A program made the translations under genes and the position numbers. Below are positions 1 to 7,564 of a stretch of 37,406 nucleotides of DNA, one piece after another. This DNA is from Piscibacillus salipiscarius JCM 13188. GTDB taxonomy: Bacteria > Bacillota > Bacilli > Bacillales > Alkalibacillaceae. The DNA lies in NCBI RefSeq assembly GCF_001311865.1, contig NZ_BBCD01000028.1:1-37406 (forward strand), in the 5' to 3' direction. The notes under the pieces are model-generated. The model was not told where the DNA came from and searched no databases. It was given only the letters and a program-made list of their open reading frames with translations. Numbering within the stretch: the first letter of the stretch is position 1; each line of letters starts with the position of its first letter.

Positions 1-184
1 GTTCACTTGGAGATACGAACACTTTTCATCAGAATGCGTACACTTTTCCTAGAAATACGAACAGTTTTCGTTCAAATACGATCAATACTCCATAAAATGT
101 GAACATTTTCCGCTCAAATACAAACACTTCACTTAGAAATACAAACATTTTCTAAACAAATATGAACTAATACGCAACATAAAA
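1..184 (+). repeat. 21-bp phased repeat array A (GRACA family)
   Basis: Eight consecutive units start at 17, 38, 59, 80, 101, 122, 143 and 164, each exactly 21 bp, with a partial unit at the window edge. The shared core is ATAC/GAACA followed by TTTTC; the other half of each unit is variable. The array runs up to the fabZ terminator and is the degenerate, AT-rich member of the family also seen at 7176, 22019 and 27251. It is unlikely to code: the frame open in the other arrays contains a stop here. Confidence 0.85.
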
Positions 185-214
185 AAACTTGCCGCAGCAT
201 CTGCGACAAGTTTT
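183..214 (-). terminator. Intrinsic terminator after fabZ
   Basis: On the minus strand an AAAACTTG/CAAGTTTT stem with an inner CGCAG/CTGCG pairing is followed by a run of seven T. It lies 10 bp past the fabZ stop and abuts repeat array A. Confidence 0.85.
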
Positions 215-223
215 AATCACTAA

Positions 224-660
224 TTATTCTTTATTTGGATCAACTACAGCGAACATGATTTCAGCTTCGCAGGCCATGTCGCCATCGACCGTTGCGACTG
301 CCTTAGCTTTTCCGATTGGGCCTTTAAGGCGAAGCATTTCTACGTCAAGCTTTAGGCGGTCACCTGGTTTGACTTGGCGTTTGAAACGGCATTTATCAAT
401 GCCTGTAAACATTCCAAGCTTACCTTTGTTCTCTTCTTTTGCAAAATGGCAACGGCACCGACTTGAGCTAAAGCTTCGACAATTAAGACGCCTGGCATGA
501 CCATGTATTCTGGAAAATGGCCTTGGAAGAACGGTTCGTTAGCAGTAACGTTCTTATAACCGACTGCGCGTTTTCCTTCTTCAAGTTCCTCGACTTGATC
601 GACTAGTAAAAATGGATAACGGTGTGGGATAATCGATTTGATTTGTTCGATATCTAACAT
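224..660 (-). CDS. fabZ: 3-hydroxyacyl-ACP dehydratase FabZ (one frameshift)
   Basis: FabZ dehydrates beta-hydroxyacyl-ACP to trans-2-enoyl-ACP in cytosolic type II fatty acid synthesis. The N-terminal part shows [11 protein letters not shown], the catalytic-histidine motif [11 protein letters not shown] and the acidic-residue motif EALAQ. The C-terminal part ([15 protein letters not shown], then the second hot-dog half) lies in another frame. Adding one A to the run at 437-440 joins them into a protein of about 145 residues, the usual FabZ length. The ATG at 660 has a good GGAGG. The gene lies downstream of flhO-flhP, as in B. subtilis (ywpB). The shift is more likely a read error than a real lesion, because the enzyme is normally essential. 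Confidence 0.93.
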
Positions 661-682
661 GGTTTTCCTCCTTAAGCGGTGG

Positions 683-994
683 TTACTTACCTTTAATGTA
701 GTTCCACATGTCTTTCCAAAAATCTAAGCTACGTACGGTATCGGCATCGTCCCCGTCACCGAGTTTAGTATATCCGACATCTAAGCCAATATAAAAAGCG
801 ATAAAACACAGTACGATAAATAACACGACGCGAAGCCATACAGGAATAAAGCGGATTCTGGAATTTATAAACCGCTTGATTGGTCCCTGTTGCTTACGTT
901 CTTTCTTAGCTTCTTTACGCTTTTGCTGCTTCTTCGAGTTCTCTTTCGATTGCCCTTCAGTTGTTGTTTTCTTCTTCTTCTCTTCTGAAGCCAT
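683..994 (-). CDS. EpuA-family small membrane protein
   Basis: A 103-residue protein with a very basic, lysine/glutamine-rich cytosolic N terminus (about residues 1-45), one transmembrane segment (about 55-72, [16 protein letters not shown]) and a short tail with GDGDDAD and FWKDMWNYI. The pattern of helix, GxxxGYxxLGDG and a W-rich end matches the EpuA family (often auto-labelled RNA polymerase subunit beta), whose function is not settled. The basic extension is longer than in many members. The ATG at 994 follows GAGG at normal spacing. It is probably cotranscribed with flhP and fabZ. Confidence 0.7.
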   Translation of the reverse strand: MASEEKKKKTTTEGQSKENSKKQQKRKEAKKERKQQGPIKRFINSRIRFIPVWLRVVLFIVLCFIAFYIGLDVGYTKLGDGDDADTVRSLDFWKDMWNYIKGK

Positions 995-1040
995 ATTTAA
1001 ACCTCAATTCTAAGCTCATGATCTTCCGCTTTTATTGTGA

Positions 1041-1067
1041 AAAAAACTTTTGATTTCGTCAAGTTTT
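1041..1067 (-). terminator. Weak candidate terminator downstream of flhP
   Basis: AAAACTT and AAGTTTT arms separated by about 12 bases are followed by a T run on the minus strand. The stem is AT-rich and weak, so read-through into the EpuA-like gene is plausible. Confidence 0.35.
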
Positions 1068-1085
1068 AATTGCAGAGGCATTAGA

Positions 1086-1916
1086 TTAAGAACGCATGCT
1101 TCCGATGAGCCCCATCATTTGGTCGCCGATTGAAATAGACTTGGCGTTAAATGAATAAGCGCGCTGTGCTTCTAGTAAGTCGGTCATTTCTTTACCGATA
1201 TTGACGTTGGATTGTTCTAACGAGCCTGGAATCAAGCCCGCTTCATCTGGTGCAACGTTAGCCGTGATGTCTTCAGTTGCAACTCCCAAACCAGCTTCAT
1301 CGATTCTAAACAAATTCCCGCCAGTTGCCTCAAGTGCACGTGGCATCGTGATGTCAACCAGTTGTAATGTTCCTTCGACTTGTGTTTCCTCACCGCGAGT
1401 TACTCGCACTTCACCATTTTCAGTAAACGATATGTCGTCAAAATTACTTTCTAAAATGATTGGCCCGTTCTGACCTTGAACAGGTAAACCTTCACTCGTC
1501 GTCAACATGACCCCAGCACCGTCATTAACAGGCTGCAAGTAAAAGTTCCCAGCTTTTGTATAGCGAAGTTCGTTCCCGCCGCCTTGTAGTGGAGCGTTAA
1601 CGACGAAAAATCGTTCGCCATTTTGCGTTGCGATATCAAGCGCACGGCCAGTTTGCTGGATGGTACCAGAGTCCATATGCATGCTAGTATGTGCCATTTT
1701 AGCTCCTGACCCAACGCGGATACCTTCTGGCGTTAGACGTGGCGCCTCCGCATCTCCGTTATTAATGTTATTCACCTGTTGGAACAACAACGATGAAAAC
1801 TGTGCACTCTTCGCTTTATATCCAAATGTATTCGAATTTGCTAAGTTATTAGATGTTAAATCCATTCTTTGTTGTAGTTGATTCATGGTGGTGGCAGCGT
1901 TTAGCATATTACGCAT
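1086..1916 (-). CDS. flhP: Flagellar rod protein FlhP (FlgG family)
   Basis: A 276-residue distal/proximal rod-type protein of the flagellar basal body. The N terminus (MRNMLNAATTMNQLQQRMD, then LTSNNLANSNTFGYKAK) is the classic rod-protein signature, and the C terminus (LEQSNVNIGKEMTDLLEAQRAY) is the matching coiled-coil motif. The size fits B. subtilis FlhP (about 270). The ATG at 1916 is preceded by GGGGG at 7 bases. The gene is 11 bp downstream of flhO, so the two are surely cotranscribed. Assigned to FlhP rather than FlgG because of its place in the mbl-flhO-flhP-fabZ neighbourhood. Confidence 0.9.
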   Translation of the reverse strand: MRNMLNAATTMNQLQQRMDLTSNNLANSNTFGYKAKSAQFSSLLFQQVNNINNGDAEAPRLTPEGIRVGSGAKMAHTSMHMDSGTIQQTGRALDIATQNGERFFVVNAPLQGGGNELRYTKAGNFYLQPVNDGAGVMLTTSEGLPVQGQNGPIILESNFDDISFTENGEVRVTRGEETQVEGTLQLVDITMPRALEATGGNLFRIDEAGLGVATEDITANVAPDEAGLIPGSLEQSNVNIGKEMTDLLEAQRAYSFNAKSISIGDQMMGLIGSMRS

Positions 1917-1927
1917 TGTTTAGCCCC

Positions 1928-2746
1928 CTAATTTATGCGCCCGACCTGATTGGCGGCCATGTCCATACTTTTATCGTACGTCTTAACGACCTGCTGATTA
2001 ATCTCAAATAATCGGTAAGACCTCATCATTTCCGTCATCATGTGCTGCGGGTCAACATTCGATCGTTCCAGCTGTCCTTGATTGACACTGAACTCAGTCC
2101 CTGCTACTTCTCGTGCGTTTTGAATAGCAACTCCTTCATTTCGAAAAAGGTTGTCGCCTTCTTTCACCATGTCATTAGCATTCGGTTGATAGGCGATGCC
2201 TAAAAGGGTATTGTCAAACGGCGAGATAACTTGTCCGTTTTCAGTAACTTCGAACTGTTCCGTGCCTGTTTGGATTCGGTTATTGTTTTGATCCAAAACG
2301 TAGTGACCTTGTGATGTCGTTAAAAATCCTTCTGCATCAACGGTAAAATTCCCGTTCCGCGTGTAGCGTAATGCTCCGTCTTCGTTAGCAACTGTGAAAA
2401 AAGTAAATCCGTCTTCATCAGGCATGTTGCCGTTTACGAGTGCTAGGTCAGTTGAGATTCCTGTGTCTCTTAGGTCACCTTGATTGAAATGCGGTGTATT
2501 TTCCTGCATGTAAACGCCTGTGTTAATAGCTCCAACTCGGTGGTTGTTTGGTATTCTCGGTTCGTTTTGAGTTGGAAGGTTGTACCCGTCGTATGCGTTG
2601 ATCAACATTTCTGGAAATGCGCGAAACGTTGAACGGTCTGATTTATAGCCAGGTGTTAATGCGTTCGACATATTATTTGATAGTGCGTCTTGGTAACGTT
2701 GTTGCGCAATCATGCCGGCTCCTGCTGCGTTATAGCCTCTGAGCAT
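1928..2746 (-). CDS. flhO: Flagellar rod protein FlhO (FlgG family)
   Basis: A 272-residue flagellar basal-body rod protein. The start MLRGYNAAGAGMIAQQRYQ is followed by the rod motif NNMSNALTPGYKSDRSTF, and the end carries LERSNVDPQHMMTEMMRSYRLFE. I chose the ATG at 2746 because AAGGAGG lies 8 bases upstream; the frame is open 11 codons further up with no ribosome site. It is the first gene of the flhO-flhP pair, after mbl. FlhO and FlhP form the proximal rod in Bacillus. The intergenic element at 2901-3012 separates it from mbl. Confidence 0.9.
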   Translation of the reverse strand: MLRGYNAAGAGMIAQQRYQDALSNNMSNALTPGYKSDRSTFRAFPEMLINAYDGYNLPTQNEPRIPNNHRVGAINTGVYMQENTPHFNQGDLRDTGISTDLALVNGNMPDEDGFTFFTVANEDGALRYTRNGNFTVDAEGFLTTSQGHYVLDQNNNRIQTGTEQFEVTENGQVISPFDNTLLGIAYQPNANDMVKEGDNLFRNEGVAIQNAREVAGTEFSVNQGQLERSNVDPQHMMTEMMRSYRLFEINQQVVKTYDKSMDMAANQVGRIN

Positions 2747-2900
2747 TTGTTTGCGCCTCCTTTTCGGTTGGTGGTCCAACCAGTGGTTTATGTATAAGCC
2801 AAGGCTTGGGGTCCCATGCAGATGCTATGGGTTTCCTTCTCGGCTGCCTTGGCTCGTCTTTTGACTTCTACGAATTAGCTTGCAAGACTTTTTCAAAAAG

Positions 2901-3012
2901 ATGAAAAAATGTTCGCTTTCCTAGGGCGACCAGCAAGCCTCCTCAAGCTCGTACCTCGCTTTGCGGGGTCTTGCATTGGCCGCTGTTCCCTTAGGAGTCT
3001 CACATTTTTCAT
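2901..3012. repeat. Dispersed long-hairpin repeat, copy R1
   Basis: About 112 bp bounded by ATGAAAAAATG and CATTTTTCAT. It contains CGCTTTCC-TAGGG on the left and TTCCC-TTAGGAGTCTC on the right, which pair, with AAGCCTCCTC and GCGGGGTCTTG in the middle. It lies between mbl and flhO. The same CGCTTTCC, GGGGTCTTG and AGGAGTC blocks occur at 17668 and 33885 with different but still self-complementary arms. Confidence 0.75.
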
Positions 3013-3038
3013 TCCTAAGAGCCTTGCATACACAAAAA

Positions 3039-4033
3039 TTAACCAATCTTCTCGATTTTGTCGATGTTTTCTAGCATGATACCTGTGCCTTTTGCGACGC
3101 AGTGCATTGGTTCTTCGGCGATGAAGACTGGGACTTTGAGTTCTTCAGCCATGAGCTGATCGAGTCCGTCTAGTAATGCGCCGCCGCCTGTTAGGATGAC
3201 ACCGCGGTCGATGATGTCAGCAGATAGTTCTGGTGGTGTGTTCTCAAGAACTTGTTTCGCTGCTTGAACCACGAGTGCGACTTGTTCGCGTAGTGCTTCT
3301 TCTATTTCTTCAGATCCGATCGTAATCGTACGCGGCAAGCCTGAAACTAAGTCACGTCCGCGAATGTCAATTGTTTCGTTACGGTTACCTGGGAAGACAG
3401 TCGCGATGTTGACTTTGATGTCTTCTGCTGTGCGGTCACCGATTAGTAGTTTATACTTGCGTTTGATGTATTGTAAGATTTCTTGATCAAGCTTGTCACC
3501 TGCAAGTTTAATAGATTCAGATGTGACGATATCGCCCATGGATAGAACGGCAATATCTGTTGTTCCTCCACCGATATCAATAACCATGTTACCGCTTGGT
3601 TGGAAAATATCCATACCAGCACCCACTGCGGCTACTTTTGGTTCTTCTTCTAAGTAAACTTTCTTACCTCCGCTTTTTCAGCTGCTTCACGGATGGCTTT
3701 TTGTTCAACTTTTGTTATGTTTGTTGGGCAGCATACTAGAATACGCGGCTTTGAGAACATTCCTTTAACGTTGATTTTTCCGATGAAATATCTTAACATT
3801 GCTTCGGTTACGTCAAAGTCAGCGATGACGCCGTCTTTAAGCGGGCGGATCGCTTCTATATTTCCTGGCGTACGGCCGACCATGCGGCGTGCAGCCATTC
3901 CGACTTCTAATACTTTCCCTGAATTTTTATCCATCGCAACAACGGATGGTTCATCTAATACGATTCCTTTTCCTTTTACATGAATCAGCACATTGGCTGT
4001 ACCTAAATCGATTCCAATATCTCTAGCAAACAT
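3039..4033 (-). CDS. mbl: MreB-like cell-shape protein Mbl (one frameshift)
   Basis: An actin-fold protein that guides sidewall peptidoglycan synthesis with the elongation machinery at the membrane. [20 protein letters not shown] is the phosphate-1 loop region, [15 protein letters not shown] the phosphate-2 loop and [15 protein letters not shown] the adenosine motif. The N-terminal 127 residues and the rest are in two frames; one extra A in the run at 3674-3678 restores [17 protein letters not shown] and a full-length protein of about 332 residues. The ATG at 4033 follows AGGGGG. Mbl, not MreB, fits the neighbourhood (next to flhO and near spoIIID). Confidence 0.93.
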
Positions 4034-4229
4034 GAATTAATGACTCCCCCTACACGTGCAAAAATAATAGTACTCTATTGACATATTTTATCACTTTTCA
4101 ACCACCATGTCACTTTGTTTTTTGGTTAAGAGTTTGTTTTTTATTGAAATTTGTTTTATTTTTATATTAAGTGTCAAATTCTCTGGAAGTTAGGTCATGA
4201 GGAGTTATTTAATGCGCTGATGGTCTTCC

Positions 4230-4335
4230 AATTTCGGTTCAGTGTTTCCCTATTGCGGTTCAACACGTCACTATTGCGACTAATTGCTTCCCTATTGCTG
4301 TTAAACTCCCCCCCTATTTAGATTCATGACTGAGC
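4230..4335 (+). repeat. 21-bp phased repeat array F (TATTGC family)
   Basis: The core TATTGCGGTT (or a variant) recurs at 4230 (AATTTCGG), 4251, 4272, 4293 and 4315: pitch 21, 21, 21 and 22 bp. Degenerate copies may continue to about 4375. It occupies the divergent region between mbl and the plus-strand acyl-CoA synthetase gene. The 21-bp pitch equals that of the GRACA and GRGACATT arrays, but the core is different. Confidence 0.65.
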
Positions 4336-4397
4336 GTCCCTACCGACATTTGCAGCTTCCTTAATGACAATTGCCCATCAATACCCTTCCAATCTAT

Positions 4398-4411
4398 GAA
4401 TTTTGTCGAAA
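4398..4411 (+). promoter_or_regulatory. Spo0A-box-like site upstream of the acyl-CoA synthetase
   Basis: GAATTTTGTCGAAA contains TGTCGAA, the Spo0A box core known from B. subtilis. The same 14 bases occur inside the repeats at 31001, 36049 and 37308. The site lies about 90 bp before the TTG start at 4499. Binding is inferred, not shown. Confidence 0.45.
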
Positions 4412-4498
4412 TTCCTCCTTCTTACGCAGGGGCTTGTCTTCAAGTGCAAAACATAATAAACTAAAAATACAGAAAATTCTGTAAGGGGAGGTTTTACA

Positions 4499-6103
4499 TT
4501 GAAAACAAAGGTGTTGGATCAACTGGATGGGGTATTGACTAGGGCTCGTCGTCAAACGCTTGGGGATCTTTTGACGAGGACAAGGGAGCGTTATCCGGAT
4601 AAGTTTGCGATTGCTTATCGTGATCAACGTCTGACGTATCAGGAGCTAGATGATTTGGTGAATCAGACGGCGCATGCGTTTCGCCGGGATGGGGTTCAGA
4701 AAGGTGACATGATCACGGTTATGTCTAAAAATAGTCTTGATTTTGTTGTCGTGAACTTTGCGCTGGCCCGGCTTGGAGCTGTCATGATTCCGATTAACTA
4801 CATGTTAACGGAAGATGATGTGGCTTATATTTTAAATCATGCGGGTGTTACGGGTTTCATTGCACCTGAGGAGTTCGCGCCGATTTTAGAAAAATCTAAA
4901 GGTAACCTTGAAATTAAATTCCGCTACTTAATGGAGTTTCCAAACAATCAGCGTGTTTCTGAAGTTTTACAAGACTGGAAGCCTCTGTCTCATTTGCAGG
5001 CAGGTCAGCCAACTGATCTCGTTGATGAGGATCTTGACGATGATGATTTGGCTCACGTGCTATATACGAGTGGTACGGAGTCTCGTCCTAAAGGAGTGAT
5101 GCTCACTCATAAAAGTATTGTCAGTGAGTATGTAAGCTGTGTGGTGAATGGTGAGATGTCGGATAAAGATGTTTGCATTCACGCGCTGCCGCTTTATCAT
5201 AGTGCTCAGCTTCACTGCTTCCTTGGCCCGAGTATTTACCTTGGTTCGAGTGGAATCATATTGGATGCCGCTTCACCAGAGGTCATTTTAGAAACAATTG
5301 AACGTGAACAAATCACTCAGCTTTTCTGCCCACCGACTGTGTGGATTGCTCTACTTCGTCACCCTGATTTTGACAGTCGTGACCTTTCGACTTTAGAAAA
5401 ATGTTATTACGGTGCAGCGATTATGCCTCGTGAAATTTTAAAGGAACTATCGGAGCGCCTTCCGCAAGCCCGCTTTTACAATTTCTACGGCCAAACGGAA
5501 GTTGCACCACTCGCAACGGCTCTTGGCCCTGATGAACAGTTAACTAAATTAGGTTCTGCAGGGAAGCCGACTTTAAACATGCAAACAAGAATTGTGGATG
5601 ATAATGACGTCGAAGTCGCGCGCGGTGAAGTAGGTGAAATCGTCCACCGCACGCCGCATGCGATGAAGGGTTATCTTCATGATCCTAAAAAGACCGCTGA
5701 AGCGTTTAAAAATGGCTGGTTCCACAGCGGGGACCTTGGTGTGATGGATGAAGATGGCTACATTACGATTGTTGATCGTAAGAAGGATATGATTAAAACA
5801 GGCGGTGTTAACGTTTCGAGCCGGGAAGTTGAAGAGATGATCTATCAGCTTGAGGGTGTTTCTGAAGTTGCAGTTATCGGCATTCCAGATAATTACTGGA
5901 TTGAGGCCGTCACTGCGATTGTCGTGCCAAAGCTTGAAACTAATCTAACTGAGCAGCAAGTGATTGACTTTTGCCAAGATAAATTGTCCAAGTTCAAAGT
6001 TCCAAAACACGTTGCCTTCACCGATGAACTTCCGAAGAATCCTAGCGGAAAAGTGCTCAAGCGTGATTTACGAGAACAGTTCAACGATTTAAATCAAAAA
6101 TAA
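4499..6103 (+). CDS. Acyl-CoA synthetase (ANL superfamily, FadD-like)
   Basis: A 534-residue adenylate-forming enzyme expected to activate a carboxylic acid, probably a fatty acid, with ATP and CoA. Visible motifs: phosphate loop YTSGTESRPKGV near residue 189, NFYGQTE near 328, HSGDLG near 412, hinge DRKKDMIKTGGVNVSSREVE, and the catalytic-lysine motif PKNPSGKVLKRD near 512. The TTG start is supported by AAGGGGAGG 7 bases upstream. It is on the plus strand, unlike its neighbours, in a spot where B. subtilis has mbl next to spoIIID, so it looks like an insertion. The exact substrate cannot be read from sequence. Confidence 0.9.
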   Translation: MKTKVLDQLDGVLTRARRQTLGDLLTRTRERYPDKFAIAYRDQRLTYQELDDLVNQTAHAFRRDGVQKGDMITVMSKNSLDFVVVNFALARLGAVMIPINYMLTEDDVAYILNHAGVTGFIAPEEFAPILEKSKGNLEIKFRYLMEFPNNQRVSEVLQDWKPLSHLQAGQPTDLVDEDLDDDDLAHVLYTSGTESRPKGVMLTHKSIVSEYVSCVVNGEMSDKDVCIHALPLYHSAQLHCFLGPSIYLGSSGIILDAASPEVILETIEREQITQLFCPPTVWIALLRHPDFDSRDLSTLEKCYYGAAIMPREILKELSERLPQARFYNFYGQTEVAPLATALGPDEQLTKLGSAGKPTLNMQTRIVDDNDVEVARGEVGEIVHRTPHAMKGYLHDPKKTAEAFKNGWFHSGDLGVMDEDGYITIVDRKKDMIKTGGVNVSSREVEEMIYQLEGVSEVAVIGIPDNYWIEAVTAIVVPKLETNLTEQQVIDFCQDKLSKFKVPKHVAFTDELPKNPSGKVLKRDLREQFNDLNQK

Positions 6104-6110
6104 TTAACTA

Positions 6111-6145
6111 ACATCCTCGTCATTACCCTGCGAGGATGTTTTTTT
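6111..6145 (+). terminator. Intrinsic terminator after the acyl-CoA synthetase
   Basis: A nine-base stem ACATCCTCG/CGAGGATGT with an 11-base loop is followed by seven T, directly after the stop codon at 6103. Confidence 0.9.
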
Positions 6146-6207
6146 CTGAACGTTTTATGCTAGAGTTTTATAGAGAAAAATCGGCGCACCCGATTAGGAG
6201 GAGACAA

Positions 6208-6687
6208 ATGGACAAAAAGAGTATAGGGCTTGTTATCTTAGTCATCGTCGTTGCTGCTGCCACATGGTGGTTCAACCAAGATGATAATGATCAATCCAAC
6301 CATTATTATGTATTTAATTTAGATGGAGAATCTGAGAATTGGGATTTGAATCAATATAAAGTAGAGTTTGTGCCAACTAGTCATACAGCAGGCGGTGGAA
6401 CACTTCACTTTAACGGAGAGCGGGGACCCATTGTTGATAGCTTAAATTTTCAAACTTACGCACTCGTCGATGGAGTTGAAGTCACGCTGCAGTCTGAATC
6501 GATTCACGAACCGTTAGATGCAAGTACGGTTAATATTGGATTTGTTGATAATAATGTCTTTAAACCGAACGGAGATCCCGTTATGTTTCAAGATATTGAA
6601 AAAATTCACGCAGAAATTGAGTGGCCTGGAGCAAGCGGTGAGTATCAAACAGAGGAAATCGTTTTGTATGAACTTCGCAAAAAGTAA
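6208..6687 (+). CDS. Hypothetical membrane-anchored extracytoplasmic protein
   Basis: A 159-residue protein of unknown function. The ATG at 6208 follows TAGGAGGAG at 7 bases; the frame is open further upstream but lies inside the preceding terminator. Residues 5-19 (SIGLVILVIVVAAAT) form one N-terminal membrane segment with a short MDKK cytosolic start. The rest is hydrophilic and beta-rich, with no cysteine and no lipobox, so it should sit outside the membrane. A YYVFNLDGESENW start and an AEIEWPG stretch near the end suggest a beta-sandwich, which is inference. It is downstream of the acyl-CoA synthetase but behind its terminator. Confidence 0.75.
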   Translation: MDKKSIGLVILVIVVAAATWWFNQDDNDQSNHYYVFNLDGESENWDLNQYKVEFVPTSHTAGGGTLHFNGERGPIVDSLNFQTYALVDGVEVTLQSESIHEPLDASTVNIGFVDNNVFKPNGDPVMFQDIEKIHAEIEWPGASGEYQTEEIVLYELRKK

Positions 6688-6689
6688 AA

Positions 6690-6760
6690 AAGTGCCCGTC
6701 ACAGGTGTATTGATATCCAGAATATGAGGCTTAATGGGTTATGTATAGGTGACAGGCGTT
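6690..6760. repeat. Imperfect inverted repeat between convergent genes
   Basis: Left arm GTGCCCGTCAC (6693-6703) and right arm GGTGACAGGCG (about 6749-6758) pair with a mismatch or wobble across about 45 bases. It lies between the 3' ends of the plus-strand hypothetical gene and minus-strand spoIIID, so it could end transcripts from both sides, but there is no good T tract. Confidence 0.4.
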
Positions 6761-6767
6761 TGGTTGT

Positions 6768-7025
6768 CTAAACCTTAGTTTGTTCTCGGTACTTTTTACG
6801 CGTCGCCTCCCCACCTCTTATATGTCTTATGGACTTATGAAACTCTAACACTTCCTTGACCTCTTTAGCTAAGGCTGGGTTAATTGTTGGGAGCCTTTCG
6901 GTTAAATCTTTGTGCACAGTACTTTTCGATACGCCGAAATCTTTAGCAATCACGCGTACCGTTTTCTTTGTCTCTAATAGATGCTCCGCGATTCGGATCG
7001 TTCTTTCTTTGATGTAATCGTGCAA
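6768..7025 (-). CDS. spoIIID: Sporulation transcription factor SpoIIID
   Basis: An 85-residue DNA-binding regulator that acts in the mother cell on sigma-E and early sigma-K genes. It is nearly identical in pattern to B. subtilis SpoIIID: MHDYIKERTIRIAEHL, the helix-turn-helix VRVIAKDFGVSKSTVHKDL at about residues 23-41, and the C-terminal basic part HKSIRHIRGGEATRKKY. The C terminus is slightly shorter than the roughly 93-residue B. subtilis protein. The start is TTG at 7025 with AGGAGG 8 bases upstream. It is separated from mbl by the plus-strand gene pair. Confidence 0.95.
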   Translation of the reverse strand: MHDYIKERTIRIAEHLLETKKTVRVIAKDFGVSKSTVHKDLTERLPTINPALAKEVKEVLEFHKSIRHIRGGEATRKKYREQTKV

Positions 7026-7066
7026 ACTCCTCGCCTCCTGATGTACCTCTAAAGATGTGATGGTAC

Positions 7067-7094
7067 AGTTTATTCAGGAAAACGAGTAAATATG
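7067..7094 (-). promoter_or_regulatory. Candidate sigma-E promoter of spoIIID
   Basis: On the minus strand CATATTT (7088-7094) and AATAAACT (7067-7074) lie 13 bases apart, resembling the sigma-E -35 ATATT and -10 CATACAAT. The -10 match is partial. spoIIID is a known sigma-E gene in B. subtilis. Confidence 0.35.
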
Positions 7095-7175
7095 TTAGGA
7101 AGTTGGAGAGTTGTTGTTAGGTAAGGCCTCGTGCGTGATTGAAGTGGGCGGAATTATCTCCATGTGCGGGTGATT

Positions 7176-7510
7176 TGTTCGTATTTTGACTGATCTGTTC
7201 GTATCTTCATGAGAATTGTTCATATTGGCTGTAGTTTTGTCCGTATTCTTAGGTCAATTGTTCGTATGGAGTGGATATCTGTCCGCATTTTCAGTTAATC
7301 TGTTCGCATACAGCTGAGTTTTGTCCGCATTTTGAGGTAAACTGTTCATATTTGGTCTTGATCTGTTCGTATCTAGCAGTGATCTGTCCGTATTTCATGA
7401 CAAACTGTTCACATCAGGCCATAAACTGTCCGTATTTCATGGAAAACTGTTCGCATTATGACGTGGGCTGTCCGTATTCCATTACAGCACGTTTGTATTT
7501 ACCATATTCG
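7176..7510 (-). repeat. 21-bp phased repeat array B (GRACA family), about 16 units
   Basis: The plus strand reads TGTYCGYAT at 7196, 7217, 7238, 7259, 7280, 7301, 7322, 7343, 7364, 7385, 7406, 7427, 7448 and 7469: fourteen cores at an exact 21-bp pitch, plus one 20 bp earlier (7176) and one degraded (7490). TTC and TCC cores largely alternate. The GRACA strand is the minus strand, opposite to arrays A, C and D. It fills the space between spoIIID and the spoIIQ terminator. The seven-codon pitch makes a spurious open frame with Cys-Ser/Pro-Tyr/His heptads. Confidence 0.95.
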
Positions 7511-7518
7511 ATTAAACC

Positions 7519-7554
7519 AAAAAATTCTCGCCCGTTCTCAGGCGAGAATTTTTT
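7519..7554 (-). terminator. Intrinsic terminator after spoIIQ
   Basis: A 14-base perfect stem AAAAAATTCTCGCC/GGCGAGAATTTTTT with an 8-base loop ends 10 bp before the spoIIQ stop. It has T runs in both directions. Confidence 0.9.
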
Positions 7555-7564
7555 ACCTTACTGA

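Noticed and set aside
7176..7510. CRISPR array
   Set aside because: Repeat cores are about 9-12 bp and spacers about 9-12 bp, far shorter than CRISPR repeats and spacers, and no cas gene is in the window.
7271..7564. Open frame with Cys-Pro/Ser-His/Tyr heptads as a possible metal-binding peptide gene
   Set aside because: It is generated by the 21-bp repeat (7 codons); no ribosome site, the frame is broken in array A, and the same pattern appears on different strands and in different frames in other arrays.
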